A stretch of DNA of 64,000 nucleotides, taken from Chromatocurvus halotolerans (GTDB taxonomy: Bacteria > Pseudomonadota > Gammaproteobacteria > Pseudomonadales > Halieaceae). A model generated the notes under the pieces. That model made no database searches, was not told where the DNA came from, and was given only the letters and a program-made list of their open reading frames with translations. Made by a program: the position numbers and the translations under genes. The stretch covers positions 1 through 64,000 of the forward strand of contig NZ_SLWX01000014.1 in the NCBI RefSeq assembly GCF_004340525.1, written 5' to 3'. Shown in pieces: positions 16,571 to 26,197 of the stretch (positions within the stretch are counted from its first letter, which is position 1; each line of letters opens with the position of its first letter).

Positions 16571-17569
16571 ATGCCTGACCATATCCTCATTTTTGGTATG
16601 CCGCGGTCCGGGACCACGTGGATCGGCAAGATTTTTGACAGCAGCCCGGACACCTTCTACCTGCATGAGCCGGATTCGGTTCGGCCAGACAATACTCTGC
16701 CTCTTCTGCTCGACAGTTCATCCACACAACTTCACGAGCGAATAGAAGGCTGGCTGCAGGTACGGGATGAGAAAGTGATCGGCTCCCGACCCTACTTTCG
16801 CAAAAGCTACCGCAGCCCGATGCAACAACGCATATTCGAGCTGTCGGCCTACCTTGCGAAGGCAGCAAAATCCGTAAGCCGTCGCGTTTCGCTAACCCCA
16901 CTCTCGAGAGGTACCCAGCCGGCCGCCACGGTGTGGAAGTCCATTGAGTCAGTGGGACGCCTACCCGCAATTCTCGACGCCCTACCTGTGAGCAGGGCGA
17001 TTCATATCGTCAGGCACCCCTGCGGGCAGGCCGCTTCCAAATTGCGCGGTAGCGCTACCGGCAGGTTTGATGACAGCGCCAGCATATGGAATGACACGGC
17101 TTTGTTCGAGAAGCTCATCGCGCAATCAGGCACTACGACATGGGATATTCAGGACATTCTTGCCATCACACCGACGGAGCGACTGGCAGTTCGCTGGGGC
17201 CTGATGAACGACTAAGCCTTGAACCGGCTGGAAAACGAGACGCGATACATGGCCCTGTGCTACGAGGAACTTTGCAAGTCCCCCGTCGAGACCACCAAGG
17301 CCTTGTTTGCCTTCTGTGACTTACCCTTGACCGAAGCGACCAATGAATTCCTCGAAACATCGACGACGGGAACCAAAGGGGGGTACTACTCGACGCAGGA
17401 AGACCCTCTGCTTGCCGCCAATCGTTGGCGACAGGAACTCGACAGCAAGACGATTGAGGACATTACCGCTGTTGCACGTCGGTTTGCCTCCTGGCGGATT
17501 GTGGATCAATCGCCATCACCTGATTCACTTTTTCAGGATTGTGCAGAATCAACTGCGGGCACCGGGTAG
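16571..17569 (+). pseudogene. Sulfotransferase interrupted by a nonsense codon
   Basis: The reading frame is that of a PAPS-dependent sulfotransferase. The 5'-phosphosulfate loop is at the N-terminus (FGMPRSGTTWIGKIFDSSPD) and the 3'-phosphate motif is in the middle (AIHIVRHPCGQAASKL). A single in-frame TAA at 17213-17215 follows WGLMND. The same frame then continues without a break (ALNRLENETRYMALCYEELC, then PLTEATNEFLE) to a normal end at 17569, giving about 332 residues in total. The first part alone (214 residues) lacks the C-terminal helices. The gene is probably inactive unless the codon is read through. The start is the ATG at 16571 with GGAG upstream. It would have sulfated a glycan or lipid; it is divergent from the ACP gene. 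Confidence 0.85.
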
Positions 17570-17687
17570 CGTGGCCAGGACTGCACAGTGAATCAGCGCA
17601 CAAAACACCGTGTGGATGCGCAGACTCTCTTCGTCCCCCCTCCCAGCAGTGGTAGCATCGTTGGCTTGAAGCGTTAAGGAATCCCGA

Positions 17688-19589
17688 ATGCCGCCTGTGA
17701 GCGCACAAAAAACACCGGGCGCCGTCAGTGCACTGCGCGCTCACGGCTTTTATGGCGTCTTGGGTACGAGCAACGGCGCACTGGGACAAGACAGCGGCTC
17801 TCTGCTAAGTGCCATGAGTAAAGCACATGCCAGCGCACTGGAGTGCGCCAAGGCAACTGGCGAAGGCTATGCGGTTGGCAGCACCGGCGATATGGCCTTG
17901 CTGCCGGCCGGCGGCCACGTGGCCATTATAGGGCACCCAATATTCAGTGACCCCGCCCTTCAGTCACAAGCTCAATTGGAAGGACCAGCCGCCGCCATGG
18001 CAGTGCTTTACCAGTCTCACGGCGAGGCGCTGGCGTCGCAAGTGGACGGTCACTTCAGCTATGCCGTTGTGGATGCCAGGAATGCCTGCCTGCATGCCGG
18101 CATCGACCGGCTCGGCATCTATCCTTTATATGTCGCGCAGCTTGCAGACGGGGTTGTGTGGGGAACAGATGCCCGCACAGTGTTGGCGCACCCTGAAATC
18201 AACGCCAGCCTAGCGTCGCAGGCGCTGTACGATTACGTGTTCTTCCATATGATTCCAGCCCCGGGTAGCGTTTACATTGGCCTGCAGAAGTTGCCGGCCG
18301 CCCACCGGCTGAGCTGGTCAGAAGGCCAGCTCAGCATCCAGCGCTATTGGCTACCAGACTTCAACCCTCCAGGGCGCCGGCGAAAACCTGGCAAACAGGA
18401 TCAAGAGGACCTGCGACGTCATTTGAAAGCCGCGGTGGGGCGCTGCCTGGAGCAGCGGCCAGAGCACGACAGGCGTCGCACCGGCGCCTTTCTGAGCGGC
18501 GGACTGGACAGCTCAAGTGTAGTGGGCATGTTGGCAGAATGCGTGGGCGGAAAGAGCACACACGCTTTCGCCATCGGCTTTGATGCCAAGGGCTATGATG
18601 AGATGCCCTTTGCACGCATCACGGCAGCGCACTTTGGCGCAACGCTGCATGAATATTACGTTACCCCGAACGACGTGGTTGAGGCTCTGCCGCTGATCGC
18701 GGCTAGCTATGACGAGCCCTTTGGCAACTCTTCGGCTCTGCCCGCCTACTTCTGTGCCCGCTTTGCGCGCGAGCAGGGTATGGACGCCTTGCTTGCCGGG
18801 GATGGGGGAGACGAGCTGTTTGCGGGGAATGAACGTTACGCCAAACAGCTCCTGTTCGAGCGCTATCTGGAGCTGCCTACGGCACTGCGCAAGGGGCTGG
18901 TGGAGCCCCTCACCCAGCTGTTGCCGGCGGGCACCGGCCTGGGCAGCAAAGCGCGCAGCTTTCTTGAGCAGGCCGCCACGCCCTTACCGGAGCGACTGCA
19001 TACCTACAACTTCCTCAACCAGTTCCGGGCGGAGGAGCTGTTCACCCCAAAAATGCTAGCGCGCATCAATCAGGATGCACCGATGGCCAATCAGCGGTCT
19101 GTCTATCAGGCGCCCGCAGGCACGGCGCTGGACCGGATGCTCTACCTCGACTGGCAGTTCACCCTGGCGGATAACGACCTGCGGAAGGTCAGCCAAATGT
19201 GTGCGATGGCGGGGATGGATGTGCGCTACCCGATGCTCGATGCAGACCTGCGGATGTTTTCCTGCGGCATTGCGGATGGCGAAAAGCTGCGACGGGGCGA
19301 TCTGCGCCACTTCTATAAGCAAGCGCTGACGGGTTGGCTACCGGATGAAACCATCAGCAAGAAGAAGCAGGGCTTTGGTTTACCCTTCGGTGTCTGGTTA
19401 CGTGAGCACCCCCCTCTGGCCGAAATAGCTAGAGAGGCTATCGAGGCGCTGCGGGGACGAGACATACTGCGCCCTGAGTTCCTGAATAACGCGCTGGAGC
19501 TGCAACAGAGAGGCCATGCGGCCTACTACGGCGAATTGGTCTGGGTGCTGACCATGCTGGAGTTATGGCTGCAGCATCACGACCAATGA
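17688..19589 (+). CDS. Asparagine synthetase homologue lacking the glutaminase Cys
   Basis: A 633-residue protein of the AsnB/beta-lactam-synthetase family. The N-terminal Ntn-like domain (about 15-215) is recognisable (VDGHFSYAVVDARNACLHAGIDRLGIYPLY), but the protein starts MPPVSAQ and has no Cys2, so glutamine hydrolysis is not expected. The C-terminal synthetase domain has the pyrophosphate loop SGGLDSSS at 270-277, then DEPFGNSSALPAYF and GDGGDELFAGNERY, which bind ATP and acyl-adenylate. It could form an amide or ester bond using free ammonia or another nucleophile on a glycan or lipid. An AAGGA ribosome site precedes the ATG. A decayed copy of the same gene lies 1.2 kb downstream, and a Cys-containing relative is encoded at 37195-39096. 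Confidence 0.85.
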   Translation: MPPVSAQKTPGAVSALRAHGFYGVLGTSNGALGQDSGSLLSAMSKAHASALECAKATGEGYAVGSTGDMALLPAGGHVAIIGHPIFSDPALQSQAQLEGPAAAMAVLYQSHGEALASQVDGHFSYAVVDARNACLHAGIDRLGIYPLYVAQLADGVVWGTDARTVLAHPEINASLASQALYDYVFFHMIPAPGSVYIGLQKLPAAHRLSWSEGQLSIQRYWLPDFNPPGRRRKPGKQDQEDLRRHLKAAVGRCLEQRPEHDRRRTGAFLSGGLDSSSVVGMLAECVGGKSTHAFAIGFDAKGYDEMPFARITAAHFGATLHEYYVTPNDVVEALPLIAASYDEPFGNSSALPAYFCARFAREQGMDALLAGDGGDELFAGNERYAKQLLFERYLELPTALRKGLVEPLTQLLPAGTGLGSKARSFLEQAATPLPERLHTYNFLNQFRAEELFTPKMLARINQDAPMANQRSVYQAPAGTALDRMLYLDWQFTLADNDLRKVSQMCAMAGMDVRYPMLDADLRMFSCGIADGEKLRRGDLRHFYKQALTGWLPDETISKKKQGFGLPFGVWLREHPPLAEIAREAIEALRGRDILRPEFLNNALELQQRGHAAYYGELVWVLTMLELWLQHHDQ

Positions 19590-19778
19590 CTGCCATTGAC
19601 CCGAAAGATATTCAATTCTCGTAGCCATTCGCAGACAGTCGGGCTCACACTCCGGCCAAATTCAGCACGACCAAGCCAGCGGGAAATGCGCCTTTTGTCC
19701 AAACTATCTCGTCCTGCAATAGCTGATTGAGTGTGACGTTCTAACTCGTTAGAGATCTAAAGGACTAAAGGACTGCTG

Positions 19779-20453
19779 TCACAGCTTGAATTTCAGTTCA
19801 GGCGGCTCCTCCCTGATGAGTTTCGCGTGCAGGTGTGGCTTCAGCGAAGAGCACATCACCTGAAGCCTTCCCAGCTTTAAAAACACTGCCGATCCAATAT
19901 GCTCGGCACCCAGTCTCATATGTGCCGAACGAGAGGGAAGATTGTAAGCAGATATCCGACTCAGCGAATACTTATAGCCGCGCTCACTCAGCCCCTCATT
20001 CGCAGCCTGCCACGTTCTCGCAAATGTGCGGCCCATACGAAATCTCGGAGACACATAAACATCGAAATCCCAGACGGCATGAGTAGGTACACGGTAGGTG
20101 CACTGCACCTCGTCTTCGACATACCGACCGAAGGCAAACCATGCGCAAGCCACCAACTCGTCCTGCTTCATGGCGATAATACAAGCCACATTTTGATTGA
20201 AGCGAGCCTCTATATTCTCGATGGGCCTCGGAAGCTGCCCAAGAACAGGCCTAAAGGAATGGACCCAGCGGAAGGTGAGATTTCCACCTTCCCGGAGCAG
20301 TTGCTCCGATTGTATTGGTTGCCTGTAGAACAGGTACCAGTACAGCCCACAAGTCGGATGCACACGAGACAGCATGCGATGAAGTGCAAACCCAAGCGTC
20401 ACCGCCATGCCATATTCGTTGATATGTTGCTTCAAACGCTTCAACCATTGCAC
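19779..20453 (-). CDS. GNAT-like acyltransferase of the glycan locus
   Basis: A 224-residue protein with the general build of a GNAT fold: a central beta-rich part (VACIIAMKQDELVACAWFAF), then a strand/helix with VWDFDVYVSPRFRMGRTFAR, which resembles the acetyl-CoA-binding R/Q-x-x-G-x-A-type loop, and a terminal strand before the C-terminus. Similar short GNAT-like proteins accompany exosortase loci and are thought to acylate sugars or lipids. It is the only minus-strand gene between 16.6 and 28.4 kb and is surrounded by plus-strand genes. I can support a GNAT-like fold but not a substrate. No terminator is evident in the 189 bp shared with the preceding gene. Confidence 0.55.
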   Translation of the reverse strand: MQWLKRLKQHINEYGMAVTLGFALHRMLSRVHPTCGLYWYLFYRQPIQSEQLLREGGNLTFRWVHSFRPVLGQLPRPIENIEARFNQNVACIIAMKQDELVACAWFAFGRYVEDEVQCTYRVPTHAVWDFDVYVSPRFRMGRTFARTWQAANEGLSERGYKYSLSRISAYNLPSRSAHMRLGAEHIGSAVFLKLGRLQVMCSSLKPHLHAKLIREEPPELKFKL

Positions 20454-20756
20454 TTGCTCTGCTCTCCAAAAGACGCGCCGCTCTGCGCACAGTTATTATC
20501 GGGCCGCACATGATCACTAGCCTTCCAGGCATAAAAATAATAAACCCCACAAGTCGTATCTATGGAACCTATCCACAAGGTACCGATATGTTGCTGGTTA
20601 TGGAATGAGCGAAAGCGAATCCCCTCGAGAGGCGCAGACTAAATTACTCTCTTAGTGACATGATCCTCAAAAATCGGCGCCAGAAGTTACGAGCGCTTCG
20701 TAAGCGTAATAGTAACTGCTAGACTGCGACCATCGTAGCAGTTTCGAAGCCGTCAC
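20454..20756. other. Divergent intergenic region
   Basis: It separates the minus-strand GNAT-like gene from a plus-strand pseudogene. It contains a short inverted repeat (TTACGA/TCGTAA, 20687-20703) that might be an operator, but no clear promoter motif and no coding potential. Confidence 0.3.
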
Positions 20757-21332
20757 ATGTTTCAATCCGAACCAAATGAAGCAACAGCAGGGCTAACGAT
20801 TCGGCAACGGGAATGGAGTCATATAATTCCAGCACTGTGCAATGGACATACCCTGTGCAGCATGTATACCGGCCAACAAAAGCTGGCGACAAACCGCCGA
20901 GCGAGCTGGAAAGACGGCGGAATGACGAATCAACCTCACTGGCTACCAGGTTTCAAGCCGCCTAGACGCCGACAGCGGCCTTGCAAGCAAAGAGCCGTGA
21001 ATCAGATCCGAGAGAGAGTATTCCAGGGTAGGGTTATCGCTCTGAATTGGAAATTCACCTTGGACGACAACGACCTGAGCAATGAGAATAGATTATGTTG
21101 CCAGGGCGATACTGATGCTTATTACCCGATTCCCGAATCTGTTCTGCGTCAGTCTCCACCGACAACCCAGAATTGGAATAACGACTTTAGTGGCTCGACG
21201 CGTCGGGATACGTTCTATCCCGCGTTCGATAACAAAGAAAAGCGCGATCATACAGAAGGACACGCAAGGTATTACGATGAGATGAATTGGATCTTCGCTC
21301 TACTGGCGTCGTGGTTGCAGGCGCGCAAATGA
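20757..21332 (+). pseudogene. Decayed asparagine-synthetase paralogue
   Basis: The 191-residue open frame is a patchwork of the intact gene at 17688-19589. MYTGQQKLATNRRASWKDGG and HWLPGFKPPRRRQRPCKQ match VYIGLQKLPAAHRLSWSEGQ and YWLPDFNPPGRRRKPGKQ. LNWKFTLDDNDLS matches LDWQFTLADNDLR. The end TEGHARYYDEMNWIFALLAS matches QRGHAAYYGELVWVLTMLEL. About 440 residues, including the SGGLDSS loop and the GDGGDE motif, are missing through internal deletions, so it cannot be a working synthetase. The frame has stayed open, which may reflect recent deletion or chance. Its stop overlaps the ATG of the next glycosyltransferase (ATGA), a relic of the original operon. Confidence 0.8.
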
Positions 21333-22609
21333 GTCACCACCCAGACAAAAGTACGCCACCCAGGAATCGTCGTATGCTCTTGATTGCGTATCACTTTCCC
21401 CCCGTACGCGTCAGCAGCGGTTTGCAACGGACCCTTGCAAATACCCGTTACCTGCCTGATGCAGGCTGGACCCCTGTTGTGATAACGGCGAACCCACGAG
21501 CCTACAGGGATGTTGATAGCGGCCAACTCAAGGATATTCCGCGAGGAACCGCTGTTCACAGATGCGCTGCACTGGATACATCCCGTCATCTGGCGGTCGG
21601 AGGCAGGTACATTAGCTGGATGGCTCTCCCGGACCCCTGGTCCAGTTGGGTGCCTTTTGCGGTGATGAGATCACTTTGGGAGGTAAAGACGAAGAAGATC
21701 GATATAGTGTGGTCTACATTCCCCATAGCAAGCGCCCACCTTATTGCGCTTATCGTGACCAAGATAACCCGCCTGCCCTGGATAGCCGATTTCAGGGACA
21801 GTATGACTGAAGACGACTATCCCACTGATAAGCGTAAATGGAGCGTCTACCGGTGGATTGAAGAAAAGACTATTCGCCACTGCAGGTTCGCGATATTCAC
21901 AACGGAAAGCGCCGCAGCCATGTACGCAGCCAGGTACCCCGAAGAACCCAGTGCAAAGTGGCAGGTTATTCCGAATGGTTATGATGAAACGATATTCGAA
22001 GAAATTGAAACAGCAATCAAAACACAACCGACAGCGGGCAATCCGCTGACCATCCTTCACGGTGGTGTTATTTATCCAAGCGAAAGAGACCCAACAGCTT
22101 TTTTTGATGCTTTGAAATCACTGCGTGATGCGGAAAAAATTACCGCCGAGACTTTTCAGGTAAAGCTCAGGGCCTCAGGTCATGACAGCGTGATACGGCC
22201 GATGCTGGAAATGAGAAACCTCACAGATATCGTCACACTACTACCACCCCTCCCCTTCAGAAAAGCAGTTGAGGAGGCGTTTGCGTCCGATGCACTTCTC
22301 ATTTTGCAGGGAAAAAGCTGCGATCACCAGATACCCGCAAAACTGTACGAATACTTTCGGGCAGGAAAGCCAATACTCGTACTGGCAAACTCAGATGGAG
22401 ATACGGCAAGAACCGCTAACGAAGCGGGCATTCGCGTGACGGCTTCACTTGAGTGCAAAGGTTCTATTCAAGGGCTGCTCGAGCACTTTCTTGCTGGGCC
22501 AGATAATCCAGACCTCACGCCAACGCGGGACCAAGTGTCGCGCTACTCTCGAAAAGCTGGCGTTCTTCAACTTGGCAGATTGGCATGGCGAATTATAGGG
22601 TGCAAATAA
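21329..22609 (+). CDS. GT4-type glycosyltransferase
   Basis: A 426-residue GT-B glycosyltransferase. The N-terminal domain opens with LLIAYHFPPVRVSSGLQRTL, the usual acceptor-domain start of family 4. The C-terminal domain contains ILHGGVIYPSERDP, then a donor-binding region ending in YEYFRAGKPILVLANSDG. The ATG at 21329 is chosen over the upstream frame because it overlaps the previous stop as ATGA and directly precedes the conserved start of the fold. It transfers a sugar from a nucleotide donor to a growing lipid-linked glycan at the cytoplasmic face. It begins a plus-strand run of glycan genes with moderate GC. Confidence 0.85.
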   Translation: MSHHPDKSTPPRNRRMLLIAYHFPPVRVSSGLQRTLANTRYLPDAGWTPVVITANPRAYRDVDSGQLKDIPRGTAVHRCAALDTSRHLAVGGRYISWMALPDPWSSWVPFAVMRSLWEVKTKKIDIVWSTFPIASAHLIALIVTKITRLPWIADFRDSMTEDDYPTDKRKWSVYRWIEEKTIRHCRFAIFTTESAAAMYAARYPEEPSAKWQVIPNGYDETIFEEIETAIKTQPTAGNPLTILHGGVIYPSERDPTAFFDALKSLRDAEKITAETFQVKLRASGHDSVIRPMLEMRNLTDIVTLLPPLPFRKAVEEAFASDALLILQGKSCDHQIPAKLYEYFRAGKPILVLANSDGDTARTANEAGIRVTASLECKGSIQGLLEHFLAGPDNPDLTPTRDQVSRYSRKAGVLQLGRLAWRIIGCK

Positions 22610-22777
22610 AAAGAACATTATCGGCATTAATGGCAACCTAATTGGACTGGATCACTATGGTAAGGCGGGAAGCATGAGTAAATCGCATCTCGACAAGACT
22701 GTCTTGCTCACAGAACTCAAATTTAACTGCTTCGCCTCTGTCTCTTCTGCGGCACCATTTATCCTCGGAGCCTGCTG

Positions 22778-23854
22778 ATGCGTGTTGCGATACTTTACTA
22801 CCCTATGCTGTTCCAGCGGACCGGCGGTCTTCAGGTGCAGGTACGCGAGACAACTAAAGCCCTGCAGGCTATCGGCGTAAACGCCGAACTATTTGATTAT
22901 GGCAAACATAAACTAACCGACTTCAATATCGCGCATGTTTTTTCACCCATTAACGGCAACCACCGAATTGTAGAGCAGGCAAAGAATGATGGCCTTAAGG
23001 TTGTCTTGTCGACGGTTCTGCACCCACCATGGTCACGATTTCAGAACAAACGTGCCGACTTTTCTTCCCGGCTAGCAGAACGCTTATCAGGTTGGTCCCA
23101 GAGTAGCACCCATCAACACATTCACAGTGCCCTCACCTTATCAGATGCTGTTATCGCACTCGGAGTTGCAGAGAGGGACATGCTTATGTCCGGTTACCGA
23201 ACACCAAGGCCTAAACTGCACATTGTCCCGAATGGAATCAAGGAGGCGTTTTTTAGCGCAAACGAGGAAATATTTCGACAACACTTCGGTATCACAGGCA
23301 AATACGCATTGAACGTTGCGTCAGTAAGCCCTTACAAGAATCAGATGACGGCGCTCCAAGCACTGAAAGGGAAGGTGCCCCTGGTCGTTATTGGCCCTTG
23401 CGCAAAAGAGAATCACGCCTATTTAAAGGAAATGCAGGATTTTGGTGGGGAATGGTTTCGTTACCTGGGCGTTCTGGATAATGACGACCCAGCTTTGCCA
23501 TCAGCCTATGCGGGCGCATCGCTCTTCATTTTACCTAGTCTCTCAGAGGTACAACCCATCTCCGCTCTGGAAGCACTCGCTGCCAATTGTCCGGTGATCA
23601 TCACGAATAATCACAGTCTGGACATGCTCGCAGGGCAAGAAATGCTTAAAGAGACTTCTCCCACTGACGTTCAAGCTATCTCGAATGCCGCGAGCACGTT
23701 TTTATCAATGAACATTGAGTCGCATGAAATATCAACTCAGGTTTCAACACTGACTTGGAAAAAAGCGGCGTACAAAATCCAAAACATATACTTGAATCTT
23801 GGCGGTCAAGTCACGGAAGGGCCTGAAAAATCACCACAAGCTATCCAAGATTAG
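22778..23854 (+). CDS. GT4-type glycosyltransferase
   Basis: A 358-residue GT-B enzyme. It starts with VAILYYPMLFQRTGGLQVQV, carries IVPNGI at the domain junction and NVASVSPYKNQMTAL in the donor domain, and the E-x7-E region SEVQPISALEALAANCPVI near residues 263-281. It should add one sugar to the repeat unit. It lies 168 bp after the preceding glycosyltransferase and 400 bp before the next, so it may have its own promoter. GC content is near 50 percent, lower than the flanking export genes, which fits a variable glycan-specific segment. Confidence 0.85.
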   Translation: MRVAILYYPMLFQRTGGLQVQVRETTKALQAIGVNAELFDYGKHKLTDFNIAHVFSPINGNHRIVEQAKNDGLKVVLSTVLHPPWSRFQNKRADFSSRLAERLSGWSQSSTHQHIHSALTLSDAVIALGVAERDMLMSGYRTPRPKLHIVPNGIKEAFFSANEEIFRQHFGITGKYALNVASVSPYKNQMTALQALKGKVPLVVIGPCAKENHAYLKEMQDFGGEWFRYLGVLDNDDPALPSAYAGASLFILPSLSEVQPISALEALAANCPVIITNNHSLDMLAGQEMLKETSPTDVQAISNAASTFLSMNIESHEISTQVSTLTWKKAAYKIQNIYLNLGGQVTEGPEKSPQAIQD

Positions 23855-24260
23855 GTGAAAGTGGGTCGCCCCTCAAATATGCTGTACAACACGTTGGTCG
23901 GTAGAATGACCACAGAAGTAGGTGTTCATAAGTGGAGTAAAGCGGTGGGCCAGAAAGCGCAAGACTGCGGTAGCCTCAGCACTCTTGAAGTGTGAGTTTC
24001 TGGAGGAGGGCAGCCGCGCGACAGGTCTCAGTCTGCTCACATGTTGCACAAGTGGGAGGAGGTCTTTCTGGAGGAAACTTCAGCCGCATTGCATAAATTA
24101 AGAGCATGCGAATATGAGACTCAAGACTGAGTAATAGTGAGCTTGCCAGGAGGCGGCCGTTTCCAGAATGGTGATTACTAGATCATCCCTAAGGCGGAAA
24201 ACTCTGGAGGTGTAGGGATCTTTTAAATCGTCGCATTTTTTTTATTCCCAAGGTATGAAG
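23855..24260. other. 400-bp gap between glycosyltransferase genes
   Basis: No supported gene. A short plus-strand frame (23857-23994, about 45 residues) opens just after the previous stop but matches nothing I know. Purine-rich GGAGGA segments occur around 24000-24080. The gap may be the residue of a deleted gene or carry a promoter for the next operon; I see no terminator-like hairpin. Confidence 0.35.
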
Positions 24261-25208
24261 ATGAAAATATCAATACTTTTTGCGACTCATAACGGCGCAA
24301 AGACGTTACCTTACATGCTTGAATCGCTGAGTGAGATTAACTGCCCATACGAGTGGGAACTGCTTGCAGTAAACAACGAGAGCTCCGACGAGACCGAAGC
24401 AATACTCCAGTCCTATATTGGTGAACTGCCGATAAGGATCTTGAACCAACCCAAGCGTGGAAAAAATCGTTCTCTCAATTTAGGGCTTAAGGAAGCAACG
24501 GGAGATCTAATAGTTTTAACTGACGACGATGTGGTTCCCAATGAAGACTGGATTGTTCGCTTAGTTGATTGTGCGGAGGCGAATCCTAAGTTTGATATTT
24601 TTGCCGGTAGAATTGGTCCTTTATGGCCCTGCCAGCCAGATCCCGTGATCATCAGAAATGTCCCCTTGGGCACGACTTATGCGATCAGCCCGACAACTTT
24701 AAATGAGGGACCGATCAATCCCGGCAACGTTTGGGGTCCAAATATGGCGATTCGACGAAGAGTCTTTGACGCGGGACATACATTTAATGAGCATGTTGGC
24801 CCTGATAAGGGTAGATATATCATGGGGAGTGAGACTGAATTCACAGAAAGATTACACGTTGCTGGATATAAATGCTGGTTCTGTGACGCTGCTGTCGTGA
24901 AGCACATAATCAGGGAAAATCAAATGACTCAGAGCTGGGTGATTGATCGGGCGTTTCGCTCCGGTCGAGGAGAGAGAGTCAGAGCCAAAGACGACGAGTT
25001 TGCGGTTCCCAGCTTCATTGGAATTCCTAGATGGCGCATTAGAGTACTTCTACGGTCATACTATCTTAGTGCTTTCCATCTATTAACGGGTGACACAGAT
25101 GCCAGATTTGCCGCGCGCTGGGAAATTTCTTTTTTGCACGGATACATAAATGAATCACTTAAGGTAAAGCTTCGCGGCGAGCAATCATTGAAGGCTGATG
25201 GTAAATGA
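24261..25208 (+). CDS. GT2-family glycosyltransferase
   Basis: A GT-A fold enzyme of about 315 residues. ISILFATHNGAKTLPYMLES opens the nucleotide-binding domain. The D-x-D-type motif is LTDDDVVPNEDW near residues 92-103, and GSETEFTERLHVAGYKCWF is the acceptor or catalytic-base region. I prefer the ATG at 24261 over 24255 because AAGG lies 7 nt upstream of the former. It transfers a sugar to the glycan repeat unit. The start of the next gene overlaps its end, so the two are coupled. The sequence is markedly AT-rich compared with the EPS export genes. Confidence 0.88.
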   Translation: MKISILFATHNGAKTLPYMLESLSEINCPYEWELLAVNNESSDETEAILQSYIGELPIRILNQPKRGKNRSLNLGLKEATGDLIVLTDDDVVPNEDWIVRLVDCAEANPKFDIFAGRIGPLWPCQPDPVIIRNVPLGTTYAISPTTLNEGPINPGNVWGPNMAIRRRVFDAGHTFNEHVGPDKGRYIMGSETEFTERLHVAGYKCWFCDAAVVKHIIRENQMTQSWVIDRAFRSGRGERVRAKDDEFAVPSFIGIPRWRIRVLLRSYYLSAFHLLTGDTDARFAARWEISFLHGYINESLKVKLRGEQSLKADGK

Positions 25209-26175
25209 AATGCCACACCACATTGACGTTATAATACCATGCTATAACTGTGGTCAATTTCTAGAAACCACTTTGGAATCGATCCATGCGCAAGCTGGTG
25301 AGTTCAGTATATGCGACATATTCATCGTAAACGATCGATCTGCCGACCAACGCACCATTGACTTGCTATATCAGCTCAAACTTAAAGGCCAAGTTCGTAT
25401 TCTTGAAAACGACGGAAAAAAAGGTGCGGCGTCTGCGAGGAACACAGGACTTCGTGAGAGTCGATCCGAATGGATTATTTTTCTAGACGGCGATGACATA
25501 TTACAGCCCGGCAGTATTCAGGCCAGGATCGACGTCCTCAAAAGCCACCCTGCAATTGAATGGATCGGTGGAGACATAACACTGATGGATGAAGCGGGGA
25601 CAAAGGAACGAGAGGGCTTTTTCAGCTCGCGACCACGTACCAGACAGGTACTGCAGCCTGCCTGGTCAAGCCAGCATGCAACCATATTTGTGCGGCCGGT
25701 AGAAATGTTCGCTAAAGCATGCCTCACTCAGGTCGGTGCGAGCTTGATTAGCCGCAGACTTATTGAGGAAGTGGGCGGTTTCAATGAGAATCTCTGGCAG
25801 GCGGAAGACTACCAACTCTGGCTTAAGCTTGCCAATGTTGCAGATTTCGCTTTCATACCAAGGAGCCTGCTCCTTTACAGGCAGCACGATGGCAGCACAA
25901 TGGCAACGGACAGTCCACCGAGAAAATGGACCATTCAGGCGTTCCAAGAACTCGAAAGTGACCCCTATTTTTCACAGATCAACTGGCTGTTAAAGCAAAG
26001 AATATCTCAATTCTATACAGAGAACGCCTGGTATTTTGTTCTTAAGCACCAGTTTCTGGCCGCTGCGAACTCCTATTTTCATGCGTTTTTATACAGGCCC
26101 AATATGCGATCGGTAGTTGAGATTATGAAACTGGTGCCTCGCGCATTTGTCTCAACAAAGTCGCGCCTGCAATAG
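25198..26175 (+). CDS. GT2-family glycosyltransferase
   Basis: A 325-residue GT-A enzyme. VIIPCYNCGQFLETTLESI is the canonical GT2 start, FLDGDDILQPGS the metal-binding D-x-D loop near residues 102-113, and FNENLWQAEDYQLWLKL the ED catalytic-base motif. The frame overlaps the previous gene by 11 nt. An alternative ATG at 25210 sits just outside the overlap, but neither has an ideal ribosome site, which fits translational coupling. Role: addition of a sugar to the lipid-linked repeat unit. Confidence 0.88.
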   Translation: MVNEMPHHIDVIIPCYNCGQFLETTLESIHAQAGEFSICDIFIVNDRSADQRTIDLLYQLKLKGQVRILENDGKKGAASARNTGLRESRSEWIIFLDGDDILQPGSIQARIDVLKSHPAIEWIGGDITLMDEAGTKEREGFFSSRPRTRQVLQPAWSSQHATIFVRPVEMFAKACLTQVGASLISRRLIEEVGGFNENLWQAEDYQLWLKLANVADFAFIPRSLLLYRQHDGSTMATDSPPRKWTIQAFQELESDPYFSQINWLLKQRISQFYTENAWYFVLKHQFLAAANSYFHAFLYRPNMRSVVEIMKLVPRAFVSTKSRLQ

Positions 26176-26197
26176 CATTGCGGAATTCTTCCACACA

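Noticed and set aside
23857-23994. Short ORF of about 45 codons after a glycosyltransferase
   Set aside because: No recognisable motif or convincing ribosome site; kept only as a note in the gap entry.
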